Positions 1 to 8,522 of a DNA stretch of 64,000 bases are shown piece by piece. The DNA comes from Frankia nepalensis (GTDB lineage Bacteria > Actinomycetota > Actinomycetes > Frankiales > Frankiaceae), in the NCBI RefSeq assembly GCF_016786325.1, contig NZ_JADWYU010000082.1, positions 43,921-107,920 of the forward strand, read 5' to 3'. The translations under genes and the position numbers were made by a program. The stretch's first letter is position 1. Each line of letters opens with the position of its first letter. The notes under the pieces were generated by a model. It was given only the letters and a program-made list of their open reading frames with translations. It was not told the DNA's origin and ran no database searches.

Positions 1-2
1 CC

Positions 3-932
3 ATCGGTCAGACGCTGTCGGCCGCGGATCTCACGATGCTCAACCTGGAGACCGCGATCACCACCGGCGGCGACCCGGCGCCGAAGGAGTTCACCTTCCG
101 CGCTCCGCCGAGCGCGTTCACCTCACTGCGTGACGCCGGCGTCGACGTGGTGAGCATGGCGAACAACCACGGCATGGACTACGGCGTGACGGGGCTGGCG
201 GACTCGCTGCGTGACGCGCAGGCGGCGGGCTTCCCCGTCATCGGGGTCGGCGAGGACGACACCTCCGCCTTCCGCCCGTACCGGGCCGAGATCAAGGGCC
301 AGCGGATCACCATGATCGCCGCGACCCGGGTGCTCGACGACGAGCTCGCGGCCGCGTGGACCGCCGGCCCGGGCAAGCCGGGGCTCGCGTCGGCGAAGGA
401 CATGACGAAGCTGCTGAGCGCCGTCCGGGCCGCGCGCGCCGACTCGGACACCGTCGTGGTGTTCCTGCACTGGGGTGTCGAGCGGCGCGCCTGCCCCGGC
501 ACCGACCAGAGCGGGATCGTGCCCGCCCTGGTCGACGCGGGCGCCGACATCGTCGTCGGCTCGCACGCGCACCTGCTCCAGGGCGGCGGCTGGCATCCGA
601 CCGGGGCGTTCGTTGACTACGGGCTGGGCAACTTCGTCTTCTACTCGTCGGGTATGGGAACCAACACGCAAAGCGGCGTCCTGCGGCTGACGGTCCAGGG
701 CCGCGCGGTGACCCAGGCCCAGTGGGTCCCGGCCCGCATCTCCGGCGGCCTGCCTCGCCCGGCGACCGGGGCCGACGCGGAGGCCATCCTCGCGACCAAG
801 GGCTCCCTCCAACAATGCGCCGGCCTCAACCCCAATCCGCCCACCTGGGGCGCCATCCCTGGTGCCACCGGTACGGCCGGCGCCACGGGACCCGCCGGCC
901 AGGCGGTGGCGAGCCCCACCACCGGCGGCTGA
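3..932 (+). CDS. CapA family (PGA_cap) metallophosphatase-like protein, 5' truncated
   Basis: The reading frame is open from the window edge, so the N-terminus lies outside. The visible 310 residues carry the CapA/PGA_cap signature of a calcineurin-like fold: an Asn-Leu-Glu-Thr segment near the start, NNHGMDYG, FLHWGVE and GSHAHLLQG, the metal-ligand motifs of the family. CapA proteins are linked to poly-gamma-glutamate or capsule synthesis, but many actinobacterial members are uncharacterised. The C-terminal 30 residues are Gly/Ala/Thr/Pro rich with collagen-like GAT and GPA triplets, which is unusual and probably a flexible surface tail. No capB or capC homologue is visible downstream, so a role in poly-gamma-glutamate export is not supported by context. 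Family call is firm; function is open. Confidence 0.85.
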   Translation: MGQTLSAADLTMLNLETAITTGGDPAPKEFTFRAPPSAFTSLRDAGVDVVSMANNHGMDYGVTGLADSLRDAQAAGFPVIGVGEDDTSAFRPYRAEIKGQRITMIAATRVLDDELAAAWTAGPGKPGLASAKDMTKLLSAVRAARADSDTVVVFLHWGVERRACPGTDQSGIVPALVDAGADIVVGSHAHLLQGGGWHPTGAFVDYGLGNFVFYSSGMGTNTQSGVLRLTVQGRAVTQAQWVPARISGGLPRPATGADAEAILATKGSLQQCAGLNPNPPTWGAIPGATGTAGATGPAGQAVASPTTGG

Positions 933-1173
933 GCGGAGCGGTTTCGTGCCGGCCCGGTCAGCTCGTGCCGGCCGGCCTGGCGCCCGGCTCACCCCGGGCC
1001 CGGGTCGTCACCGGGTCGGCGACGCGCGACACGGTTGATCAGTAGTCGCCCGCGGAAATGGCGACGAGACCAGCCGTCCGGCGAGCCGTTTCCGCGGGCA
1101 TCCGGCGATCATGCCGGCGGGGCCGCGGACCCCACCCGGAGCGGCACTGGCGCGTCCGAGCGCGGTCGGCCGG

Positions 1174-3162
1174 TCAGCCGCCCGCCGATGGCGCCGCTGA
1201 CGGGCCGCCGGCGCAGCCGCCGAGGACGCGCAGCGTGCCCGTGCCCGGGAACTCGAAGGTCTCGGTCGGGCACCAGCCGGCGGCGCGCAGGTCGGCGAGT
1301 TCGGCGTCGGCGCCGCCGCGGTCGTAGACGAGCACGAACAGCAGGAGGCGCTCGGGTGCTGGCCCGGTGCGCGCCGCCAGGGCGGCCCGGGCCTCGCCCT
1401 CGCCGACCGCCGTGAGGAAGAGCGTCGAGTCCTCGGGCAGGCGGGGGCCGGCCGGGGGCGCGGCGGCCGCGGGCGGCGGCAGGTAGGGGCCGTCGTCGCT
1501 GACGCCCGTCGCGTAGAGCCAGCCGGAGCGGGCCAGCCGGCCGCCGACCACGACGACGTCACCGGGCTGGTAAAGCCCGCGGGCGAGCGTCGTCGCGTCG
1601 ACCATCAACGCCACCGGCCGGATCTCGTGCCGCTCCCGCCACAGCGGCCACAACGCGCTCGCGGACGCCACCGGCGCCGCGGCGAGCACGACCAGCGCGC
1701 CCGCGAGGACGACCCGTCCGGCGGGGACGGCCCTCCAGGCCAGGGCGGTCGCCCGCCACCGGCCGCCCGGCGGGCGACCAGCGCCGGTCCCGTCCCCGGC
1801 CGCGGCCGGGGGTGCCCCGAGGAGGCGGGCCATCCGGTCGGCGCCGACCGCGACGACCGCGACGAGCAGGGGGACGAGAAAGGTGTTGGTGCGGTTGGCG
1901 CCGAAGGGCCAGTAGCGGCCCACGCTGGCGGCGAGAGCGATCAGGAGGGCGCCCAGCACGGCGACGAGCAGCTGCCGCCCGGCCCCCCAGGCGTGCGCCG
2001 GAGCCATCGCCTGGGAGGCCGGGCTCCCCGCGCGGCCGCCGTCGGGATGGGTCAGCCGGCGCGCGTCACCGGGGTCGCGCATCGGCTGACCGATCTTGTC
2101 GAACCGGTGGAGCGCGACCACGCCGAAGGCGAAGGCGAGGGCGGCGGCGGGGGCGAGCAGCCACGCGGCGGCGAAGGTGGCGTCGGTCGCGGGGTGGACC
2201 AGGTTCGGGTCGTAGCGGTCCACGCCCGTCGGCGCGCCGCCCAGGATCCTGACCAGCTCACCGGCGACGAACCCGACCGCGTCCAGCGGCCCGCGGCCGG
2301 CGAGGAACTGGGTGTCCCAGAACCGGCTCGCCCGCTGGCTCGACTGGTGGCCGATGAACAGGGCGGTGTGCAGCCCGCAGATCGCCAGCGCGGGCGCGGC
2401 GGTCAGCGCCGCGCGGGCCCGGGGCCGCCACCCGCGGCCGGCGGCGACGACGTCGCCGGCCGCCAGCGGAATGATCAGGAAGGCGGCGGGCACGGCGAAC
2501 AGCGAGACGGCACCGGCCGTCGTCCTGGCCACTGTGGGGCGCCGCGCGGCGCCCCACAGCCAGACGACGGCGAGGGCGGCGAGCGCCTCGACGGCGTAGG
2601 GCTTGAGCTGGGTTCCGAGGTCGACGACCACTCCGGACAGCCCGAGCGACGCGGCCGCCAGCCCGGCCGCCGCCGGGCCGGTGAACCGGCGCACGAAGGC
2701 GTAGGCCACGGCCGGGAGCGCCACCAGGGCCACCAGTTCGGGCAGGCGCAGCGCCCAGGCGTGCCAGCCGGCGACCTCGCCGACCAGCCTCGTCAGCGCG
2801 GCCCAGCCGAGGGCAGACGGGGTGTTCGCGTGCGCGAGCTCCGACCAGAACGTCGCCGCCGGCTCGGCGAGGAAGTGGGGCCGCCAGATCTCGTCGTACC
2901 AGAGCGGTCGGTCGAGCACCGCGCGCAGCGCGACCAGGGCGGCGACGACGGTGGCGGCGAGCGCCGCCGGCACCGCGAGGTCCACGACCTTCCGGGGGCG
3001 CGGCCGGTGCCGGGCCTGGCCGGCGAGCGGCCCGGCGGTGTCGCGATCCGTGACCTCGACCCCGGATGGTTCGTCATCCGGGGTGTCCACGGCCGTCACG
3101 GCGCGTAGCGGTTCGTTCGACGCCGCGGGGCCGGTGTCCACAGTTGAAGGCGAGTTATCCAC
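1174..3162 (-). CDS. Polytopic membrane protein, GT-C glycosyltransferase-like
   Basis: A 662-residue protein with about ten hydrophobic segments from residue 50 to 560. Shortly after the first membrane span it has RPLWYDEIW, an acidic Asp-Glu pair in the first extracytoplasmic loop, followed by a long Trp-rich loop; this layout is that of GT-C glycosyltransferases (dolichyl-phosphate-mannose mannosyltransferase relatives) that use polyprenyl-phosphate sugars at the outer membrane face. The C-terminal third is a soluble extracytoplasmic domain. A sugar donor cannot be predicted. The GTG start lies inside a DnaA-box-like sequence and has no clear ribosome binding site, so translation may begin some 30 codons later. 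The neighbouring aminotransferase is on the same strand 66 bp upstream. Confidence 0.7.
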   Translation of the reverse strand: MDNSPSTVDTGPAASNEPLRAVTAVDTPDDEPSGVEVTDRDTAGPLAGQARHRPRPRKVVDLAVPAALAATVVAALVALRAVLDRPLWYDEIWRPHFLAEPAATFWSELAHANTPSALGWAALTRLVGEVAGWHAWALRLPELVALVALPAVAYAFVRRFTGPAAAGLAAASLGLSGVVVDLGTQLKPYAVEALAALAVVWLWGAARRPTVARTTAGAVSLFAVPAAFLIIPLAAGDVVAAGRGWRPRARAALTAAPALAICGLHTALFIGHQSSQRASRFWDTQFLAGRGPLDAVGFVAGELVRILGGAPTGVDRYDPNLVHPATDATFAAAWLLAPAAALAFAFGVVALHRFDKIGQPMRDPGDARRLTHPDGGRAGSPASQAMAPAHAWGAGRQLLVAVLGALLIALAASVGRYWPFGANRTNTFLVPLLVAVVAVGADRMARLLGAPPAAAGDGTGAGRPPGGRWRATALAWRAVPAGRVVLAGALVVLAAAPVASASALWPLWRERHEIRPVALMVDATTLARGLYQPGDVVVVGGRLARSGWLYATGVSDDGPYLPPPAAAAPPAGPRLPEDSTLFLTAVGEGEARAALAARTGPAPERLLLFVLVYDRGGADAELADLRAAGWCPTETFEFPGTGTLRVLGGCAGGPSAAPSAGG

Positions 3163-3219
3163 AGGTCTTGTCCACAGGCTGCGTACGACTGTGGAAATCC
3201 CCTTCCAAGGTGTGGACGA
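3134..3219. promoter_or_regulatory. Cluster of DnaA-box-like sites
   Basis: Four close matches to the actinobacterial DnaA box (TTGTCCACA / TTATCCACA) lie within 86 bp: GTGTCCACA at 3134, TTATCCACA at 3155, TTGTCCACA at 3168, and an inverted TCGTCCACA at 3211-3219. Two are exact to consensus. They straddle the 5' end of the membrane protein gene. There is no dnaA, dnaN or AT-rich unwinding element here, so this is not an origin; it could titrate or re-activate DnaA, or be chance. Confidence 0.4.
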
Positions 3220-3228
3220 CGCCTTCGG

Positions 3229-4443
3229 CTAGCCCTGCGAGTAGGAGGCGAGGAAGTGGTCGATCCGGCCGATGGCGTGGGTGAGGTCGTCGACGTTGGG
3301 CAACGTGACGATCCGGACGTGATCGGGCCTCGGCCAGTTGAATCCGGTGCCCTGCACGAGCAGGATCTGCTCCGCTCGCAGCAGGTCGAAGACGAGCTGC
3401 TCGTCGTCGCGGATCGCGTGCACCTCGGGGTCCAGGCGCGGGAACGCGTACAGCGCGCCCTTCGGCGGCACGCAGGACACACCGGGGATGTCGTTCAGCA
3501 GCTTCACCACGGTGTCGCGCTGCTCACGTAGCCGGCCGCCGGGCAGCACCAGATCGGCCGCGCCGCCGTTGTGGTCGAGCGCCGCGACCACCGCGTACTG
3601 GCCGGGGACGTTGGCGCACAGGCGCATGTTCGCCAGGATGTTCAGGCCCTCGATGTAGCTGGTCGCGTGCCCGCGCGGGCCGGAGACGACCATCCAGCCG
3701 GCGCGGAAACCGGCCAGCTGGTAGGCCTTCGACAGGCCGTTGAACGTCACGCAGACGAGATCCGGAGCGAGCGCGGCGGTCGCCACGTGCTCGGCGCCGT
3801 CGTAGAGGATCCGGTCGTAGATCTCGTCGGAGAAGACCATCAGGTTGTGCTGGCGGGCCAGCTCCACCAGCGCCTCGACGGTGGCCCGGTCGTAGACGGC
3901 GCCCGTGGGGTTGTTCGGGTTGATCAGGACGATCGCCCGGGTGCGCGGCGTGATCCGGGCGGCGACGTGCTCGACGTCGGGGAGCCAGCCGGCGGACTCG
4001 TCGCACAGGTAATGCACCGGCTTTCCGCCGCAGAGGCTGACCACGGCCGTCCACAGCGGGTAGTCCGGCGCGGGCAGCAGCACCTCGTCTCCGTCGTTGA
4101 GCAGCGCCTGCAGCGCCATCATGATCAGCTCGGAGACGCCGTTGCCGAGGTACACGTCGTCCGGCCCGACGCCGGCGACGCCCTTGTGCCGGTGGTACTG
4201 GGCGACCGCGGCGCGCGCCGCGGGCAGTCCCTTGGAGTCGCTGTAGCCCTGTGCGCTCGCCAGGCTGGTGACGACGGACGCGAGGATCTCCGGCGGGGTC
4301 GAGAAGCCGAACGGGGCGGGATTGCCGATGTTCAGCTTCAGAATCCGCTGGCCGGTGGCCTCCATCCGGTTCGCCTCGTCGAGGACGGGGCCTCGGACGT
4401 CGTAGCAGACGCCGGCGAGCTTGTCGGACTGGGTGAACTCCAT
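3229..4443 (-). CDS. alaA: Pyridoxal phosphate-dependent aminotransferase, AlaA type
   Basis: Predicted fold-type I aminotransferase that makes alanine from pyruvate and glutamate in the cytoplasm. The sequence follows the E. coli AlaA pattern closely: KLNIGNPAPFGF near the N-terminus, YSDSKGL, the NPNNPTGAVY substrate loop, the cofactor lysine in FNGLSKAYQLAGFRAGW, and a C-terminal WPRPDHVRIVTLP. At about 404 residues from the ATG at 4443 it has the usual family length, and that start aligns with the E. coli N-terminus; upstream in-frame starts at 4461 (ATG) and 4470 (GTG) are possible. It stands alone on the minus strand before the membrane protein gene. The exact amino donor is inferred from family. 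Confidence 0.9.
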   Translation of the reverse strand: MEFTQSDKLAGVCYDVRGPVLDEANRMEATGQRILKLNIGNPAPFGFSTPPEILASVVTSLASAQGYSDSKGLPAARAAVAQYHRHKGVAGVGPDDVYLGNGVSELIMMALQALLNDGDEVLLPAPDYPLWTAVVSLCGGKPVHYLCDESAGWLPDVEHVAARITPRTRAIVLINPNNPTGAVYDRATVEALVELARQHNLMVFSDEIYDRILYDGAEHVATAALAPDLVCVTFNGLSKAYQLAGFRAGWMVVSGPRGHATSYIEGLNILANMRLCANVPGQYAVVAALDHNGGAADLVLPGGRLREQRDTVVKLLNDIPGVSCVPPKGALYAFPRLDPEVHAIRDDEQLVFDLLRAEQILLVQGTGFNWPRPDHVRIVTLPNVDDLTHAIGRIDHFLASYSQG

Positions 4444-4627
4444 GCCATCCAGGGTAGGCATGTCGTCCACGGGTTATTCACGGGCAGTGGCCGCGCCGGC
4501 CGCCGTCACCCCAGCCGAGCGATGACCGAGCCCGGCCGTACCTGCGCGTCTGGGACATCTCGGCTCACCCGGAGTAAACAATCTCCCGTTCGAGGTCGCT
4601 ACCCTGCGTGCTGGCCAGGCGTGCCGG

Positions 4628-5569
4628 TCAGGCACCGCCGAAGGTGGGGAACGTCGGCGGGGTGCCGACGCTGCGCGAGGGCGATGGCGAGGGGGCGGCG
4701 CTGGTGGTGGCCGGCGGGGCCGTGGGCGTGGCGACGGGCGGCGTGGTGGCCGCGGTGGTCGGCGCGACCGGGGGCCGGGTGGTCGCCCTCGGCCTCGCGG
4801 TCGTCGGCGCGGGCCTCGGCGGGGTGGTAGTGGTCGGCGGCACGGTGGTCTGCGTGGTGGTCGGCGCGGCGGTGGACGACGCCGGAAGGGGCCCGGCGGT
4901 CGCGACCGGCAGCCCGACGAGGGTGGCGAGCGCGGCCCACTGCTCGTCGCCGCGGGTGAGCCCGGCACGCATCCGCTGCTGGAGCTCGCTGACGGCGACC
5001 TGGGTGCCGTCGAACAGGTTCCCGCAGGCCGTGACTCCGTCGCCGTAGCCGTTCAGGCCCGTGTCGAACAGGTTCTGCGCCGCGCTGTCCGGGCCGGGGG
5101 TGAGCGCCCGCGCCTCGGTCAGGTCGTCGGCCAGCGTCGTGCAGGTGGGCTGCAGCGCGGCGCCGTCCTGCGCGTCCAGGTGGGCGCGGATCTCGGCGAC
5201 GTCGGTCGCGATGCGCCCGCGGATCGTGCGCGTCCCGTCGTACCACTCGCTGATCGCGTCGTCGCCGACGGTCGACGCGACATACGCGCTGCCGAGCGGG
5301 TTGTTCGGATCGGACGCCTTGCCGCCGGAGCAGGTGGTCAGCACCCCGGCGATCCCGATCAGGAGGGCGCCGGCGATGGCGAACTTCTTCCAGAGCTCGC
5401 TCGACTCCTCCTCGACGCGCGACGCGCCTCCCGGCCGGGGGTTTCCTGGTGTGACCTTCCCGGGCCGTGGGTCTCGCGCGGAGGCGTCCGGCGGCGCCGT
5501 GGCGCCCTCGGACCGCGGGTTCCGGTCGGTTCGCGTGTCGGTACCCGCGAAGGGGCGAGGACGTGGCAT
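4628..5569 (-). CDS. Anchored extracytoplasmic protein with Thr/Pro-rich tail
   Basis: A 313-residue protein preceded by an excellent ribosome binding site (AAGGAGG, 8 bases before the ATG). After about 65 charged residues there is one hydrophobic segment ending in a Cys (IAGVLTTCSGG), which serves as a membrane anchor or, less likely given the long N-terminus, a lipobox. A globular region of about 130 residues with two or three Cys follows, then roughly 100 residues of Thr/Pro/Ala repeats (PTTTTPP, TTRPP) typical of wall-spanning or glycosylated linkers in actinobacteria. The fold is not recognised. It is divergent from zur. Secreted or surface location is well supported; function is unknown. 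Confidence 0.75.
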   Translation of the reverse strand: MPRPRPFAGTDTRTDRNPRSEGATAPPDASARDPRPGKVTPGNPRPGGASRVEEESSELWKKFAIAGALLIGIAGVLTTCSGGKASDPNNPLGSAYVASTVGDDAISEWYDGTRTIRGRIATDVAEIRAHLDAQDGAALQPTCTTLADDLTEARALTPGPDSAAQNLFDTGLNGYGDGVTACGNLFDGTQVAVSELQQRMRAGLTRGDEQWAALATLVGLPVATAGPLPASSTAAPTTTQTTVPPTTTTPPRPAPTTARPRATTRPPVAPTTAATTPPVATPTAPPATTSAAPSPSPSRSVGTPPTFPTFGGA

Positions 5570-5802
5570 CCGTCGTCCTCCTTCGACCTCTCGGTGACGG
5601 GCCGCGTCCGTCGTGTCCGCGTCCCGAACAGCTCGATCCGGGTGACGGTGACCGGAACGAGTAGCACCTGTAGGTCTGGACGATATCGCCGCTTACGTGA
5701 GCCTTCGGGAGGTGGTCGCGCTGTCGACGCCGCCGGGGCGCCGAATACCGCCAGTTGCCCGGATTTGGCCGTGGGCCGAGCATCGCCGACGCGCTTGGTG
5801 GA

Positions 5803-5821
5803 AATGAAAACCATTGCCGTA
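5803..5821. promoter_or_regulatory. Candidate Zur operator before zur
   Basis: AATGAAAACCATTGCCGTA is an AT-rich island in very GC-rich DNA. Its left half matches the actinobacterial Zur box half-site (AATGAAAAT) and is shared exactly for ten bases with the site before znuA. The right half is degenerate. It lies about 75 bp upstream of the zur start, suggesting autoregulation or shared control with the divergent gene. Confidence 0.5.
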
Positions 5822-5894
5822 TTCGTTGCAAGTCGCGACGGGGATGTCGGCCCGTCGCCCGCGGCCAGCCCGTCGTGGCGCCGGAGGTGAGAAA

Positions 5895-6371
5895 GTGGAT
5901 GCTGTGTCGACCGTGAACCGAAGCCGCGTGAACGACGAACCGGACGGCCGCGCGCCGGCGCCGGCCGGGCGCTCACTACCAGCCCGGGGCACCACGCGGT
6001 CGACCCGGCAGGGTGACGCCGTCTCCGCCGCGCTGGCCGCCACCAACGCGTTCACCAGCGCCCAGGACCTGCACGCGCGGCTGCGCGCCGACGGCCAGCC
6101 GGTCGGCCTCACCACCGTCTACCGCCACCTGCAGGTGCTCGCCGACCGCGGCGAGGTCGACGTGCTGCGCCTCGACGACGGGGAGACCGTCTACCGCCGC
6201 TGCGCGACCGGCACGCACCACCACCACCTGGTCTGCCGCGCCTGCGGGCACACCGTCGAGGTGGCCGGCCCCGAGATCGAGCGGTGGACCGAGCAGGTCG
6301 CCGCCGCCGAGGGCTTCACCGACGTCGCCCACACCCTCGAGATCTACGGCCACTGCTCCTCGTGCTCCTGA
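5895..6371 (+). CDS. zur: Zinc uptake regulator, Fur family (Zur)
   Basis: A 158-residue Fur-family repressor. It has the winged-helix region with LTTVYRHLQVLADRGEVDVL, then the metal region GTHHHHLVCRACG and a C-terminal CSSCS, giving the two Cys-x-x-Cys pairs that hold structural zinc. The DNA-recognition helix and the EVDVLRLDDGETVYRRC stretch match Streptomyces Zur rather than iron-sensing Fur. The chosen GTG has GGAGG seven bases upstream; a longer TTG frame from 5814 would overlap the operator and is unlikely. It converges on the znu transport genes, the expected regulon, and is probably autoregulated through the site at 5803. Confidence 0.9.
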   Translation: MDAVSTVNRSRVNDEPDGRAPAPAGRSLPARGTTRSTRQGDAVSAALAATNAFTSAQDLHARLRADGQPVGLTTVYRHLQVLADRGEVDVLRLDDGETVYRRCATGTHHHHLVCRACGHTVEVAGPEIERWTEQVAAAEGFTDVAHTLEIYGHCSSCS

Positions 6372-6460
6372 CGGTTGCGTTCCGTTTGCCGCTTCCGTCG
6401 CGTTGTTGGTTGCTTTTCAGGCTCTATGGTTGATCTTGTCTGGTCAGGTTCCTCCAGATC

Positions 6461-6559
6461 CGGGGCTGCGCCCTGCGGCGCGAGGCTCGGACTGGGTGTG
6501 GTTGGTCCCGACCGGTGAAGTAGCCCTTGATCAGGGTCGCGCCCCGCGGCGCGAGGCTC
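6461..6559. repeat. Direct repeat in the zur-znuB gap
   Basis: A 26-bp sequence rich in GCGCC/GGCGCG appears at 6461-6487 and again at 6533-6559 with two or three differences, both copies ending GGCGCGAGGCTC. Each copy can also form a short GC hairpin, so the pair may end transcription from both convergent genes. Confidence 0.5.
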
Positions 6560-6572
6560 CGGCGAGGGGCGG

Positions 6573-7451
6573 TCAGGTGGTTGCCGGGCGAGGGCGGGGG
6601 TGGGCGCGGCCGGTCAGGGCGAGGGAGAGGACGAACATCGCGGCGACGGTGAGGACGATGGCGCCGCCGGCGGCGACGTCCCACTGGGCGCTGACCGCCA
6701 GGCCGGCGACGCCGGCCAGCACACCCAGGCCCATCGACAGGGCCGTCATCGGGCCCGTGCGGTCGCACCACAGCCGCGCCGTCGCCGCCGGGCCGACGAC
6801 CAGGGCGATCGCCATGATCGTGCCGACGGCCGGCACCGTCGTCACCACCGTCAGCTCGAGGGCCGCGAGGACCACGAGGTCTAGCCGACGGGCCGGGTAC
6901 CCGGCGGCGGCGAGCGCCGCCGGGTCGAAGGCGCCGAGCAGCAGTTCCTTGCGCAGCGCCGCGAGCAGCGTGAGGACGACGACGGCCGTGACGGCGCTGA
7001 CCACCAGGTCGGGCGTGCCGACGGTGAGGATCGAGCCGACCAGGAACGCGGTCAGGTCCCTGGTGAAGCCGTCCTGGGCGGACATGAGCGCGACGCCGAG
7101 CGCGAACCCGCCGGAAAGCACGACGCCGGTGACGCTGGACAGGTCGCGCCCGCCGCGGCCGGTGGCGGCCGACGGAAGCCCGCCGGCCGGGCCGCCGCGC
7201 GCCCCGGCCACGGCCGCGACCACGCCGACGAGAAGCAGGCCGAAGACGCCGGCGCCGAGGACGAGGTGCACGCCCAGCAGCGCGGCTATCACGACGCCGG
7301 GGAACGTGGCATGCGTGAGCGCGGTGGCGAGGAAACTCAGCCGGCGCAGTACCACGTGCACGCCGACCGCCCCGCACAACACGCCCACGATCGCGGCCTC
7401 GGCCAGCGCGCGCTGGGTGTAGCCGTCGCCCAGGGTCTCCCAGAGCCTCAT
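6573..7451 (-). CDS. znuB: Zinc ABC transporter permease (ZnuB family), second copy
   Basis: A 292-residue integral membrane protein of the ABC-3 (metal) permease family with about eight predicted spans. VLRRLSFLATALTHATFPGVV near residue 35 and the conserved LRKELLLGAFDP cytoplasmic loop are family hallmarks and the second is the contact point for the ATPase. The ATG overlaps the stop of the upstream permease gene in an ATGA, so the two are translationally coupled. Having two different permeases suggests a heterodimeric membrane channel. It lies last in the minus-strand znuA-znuC-znuB-znuB operon. Zinc rather than manganese is inferred from the adjacent zur and the Zur-like site. Confidence 0.88.
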   Translation of the reverse strand: MRLWETLGDGYTQRALAEAAIVGVLCGAVGVHVVLRRLSFLATALTHATFPGVVIAALLGVHLVLGAGVFGLLLVGVVAAVAGARGGPAGGLPSAATGRGGRDLSSVTGVVLSGGFALGVALMSAQDGFTRDLTAFLVGSILTVGTPDLVVSAVTAVVVLTLLAALRKELLLGAFDPAALAAAGYPARRLDLVVLAALELTVVTTVPAVGTIMAIALVVGPAATARLWCDRTGPMTALSMGLGVLAGVAGLAVSAQWDVAAGGAIVLTVAAMFVLSLALTGRAHPRPRPATT

Positions 7452-8449
7452 CGGGTCACGGCTCCGTCGGGCCGGGGCTCGCCCGGGTACGGGCTCGCCG
7501 GCTCGTCGCCGCCCACGCGCGGACCCGCCTCCTGGACCGCGGTGTCTGCTGGCGCGCCCACCGCATCGGTTGGCGGGCCCGCCGTCGCGCGGGGCTTCGC
7601 CAGTTTCGCGTGGCGGCGGGCTGTGTCGGCCGCGAGCGCCAGCAGGTAGCCGGCGACGAGGACCAGCACCACGGTCGCGCCGGTGGCGAGCCGGACCCCG
7701 TGGTCCACCGAGACCTTGTAGCTGACCAGCAGGCCGATCCAGCCGCCCGCCATCCCCAGCGCGGCGGCGAGCACGGTCACCACGGCGAACCGGTCGGACA
7801 GCAGCCGGGCGGTCGCCGCCGGGACCACGATCAGCGCGATCACCAGCACCGTGCCCACAGCGCGCACGGCGGCGACCACGACCAGCGCGATCGCCAGGTT
7901 GAGCACCAGGTCGAGCACCGCCACCCGGTAACCGGCCGCGCGGGCCCCCTGAGGGTCGAACGCGACCAGCAACAGCTCCTTGCGCAGCGCGGCCAGGACG
8001 GCGAGGACCACGACCGCGACGGCGGCGGTGGCCACGATGTCGGCGACGCGCACCGTCAACACCCGGCCGAACAGGAACGCCGTGAGATCGGCCGTGTAGG
8101 ACGAGCGGCGCGACACCAGCACGACGCCGAGCGCGAAGAAGCCCGTGAGCAGGATCGCCAGCGCCGCGTCCTCCGCCACCCGGCGGGTCGCCGCGAGCAG
8201 GGTGAACAGGCCGGCGGCGACCGCGGCGACCACCAGCGCGCCGGGGAAGATCCCCTGCGTGCCGCCGATCAGGAAGCCGACGACGACGCCGGGGAACACG
8301 GTGTGGGTGAGCGCGTCGGCGAGGAACGCGAGCCGGCGCAGCAGCACGAACACCCCGACGACGGCCGCGAGCCCGCCGAGCAGCAGCAGCTCTACCAGCG
8401 CGCGGGTCAGGTAGGGGCGCTCGAACGGGGCCATCAGCAGGTCGGTCAC
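7448..8449 (-). CDS. znuB: Zinc ABC transporter permease (ZnuB family), first copy
   Basis: A 333-residue ABC-3 family permease. It has VLLRRLAFLADALTHTVFPGVVVGF near the N-terminus and the ATPase-contact loop LRKELLLVAFDPQGARAAGY, and about eight hydrophobic spans. A charged C-terminal tail of about 60 residues (after residue 270) is longer than usual and rich in Ala/Pro/Gly. It is the third gene of the znu operon, 73 bp downstream of znuC, with the short gap occupied by four 9-bp repeats, and its stop overlaps the start of the second permease. Confidence 0.9.
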   Translation of the reverse strand: MTDLLMAPFERPYLTRALVELLLLGGLAAVVGVFVLLRRLAFLADALTHTVFPGVVVGFLIGGTQGIFPGALVVAAVAAGLFTLLAATRRVAEDAALAILLTGFFALGVVLVSRRSSYTADLTAFLFGRVLTVRVADIVATAAVAVVVLAVLAALRKELLLVAFDPQGARAAGYRVAVLDLVLNLAIALVVVAAVRAVGTVLVIALIVVPAATARLLSDRFAVVTVLAAALGMAGGWIGLLVSYKVSVDHGVRLATGATVVLVLVAGYLLALAADTARRHAKLAKPRATAGPPTDAVGAPADTAVQEAGPRVGGDEPASPYPGEPRPDGAVTR

Positions 8450-8470
8450 GGCCGGGACCCGGGCACGCTC

Positions 8471-8507
<37 letters not shown>

Positions 8508-8522
8508 GGGGTGGGACGGGCG

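Noticed and set aside
1627..3108. 493-residue plus-strand frame opposite the membrane protein gene
   Set aside because: Arg/Gly/Pro-rich shadow of a coding gene on the other strand, as expected at this GC content. The same applies to long frames at 3571-4830, 13359-15518 and 46524-49526.
3134..3219. Chromosomal origin of replication
   Set aside because: DnaA boxes are present, but there is no dnaA, dnaN, gyrB or AT-rich unwinding region nearby.
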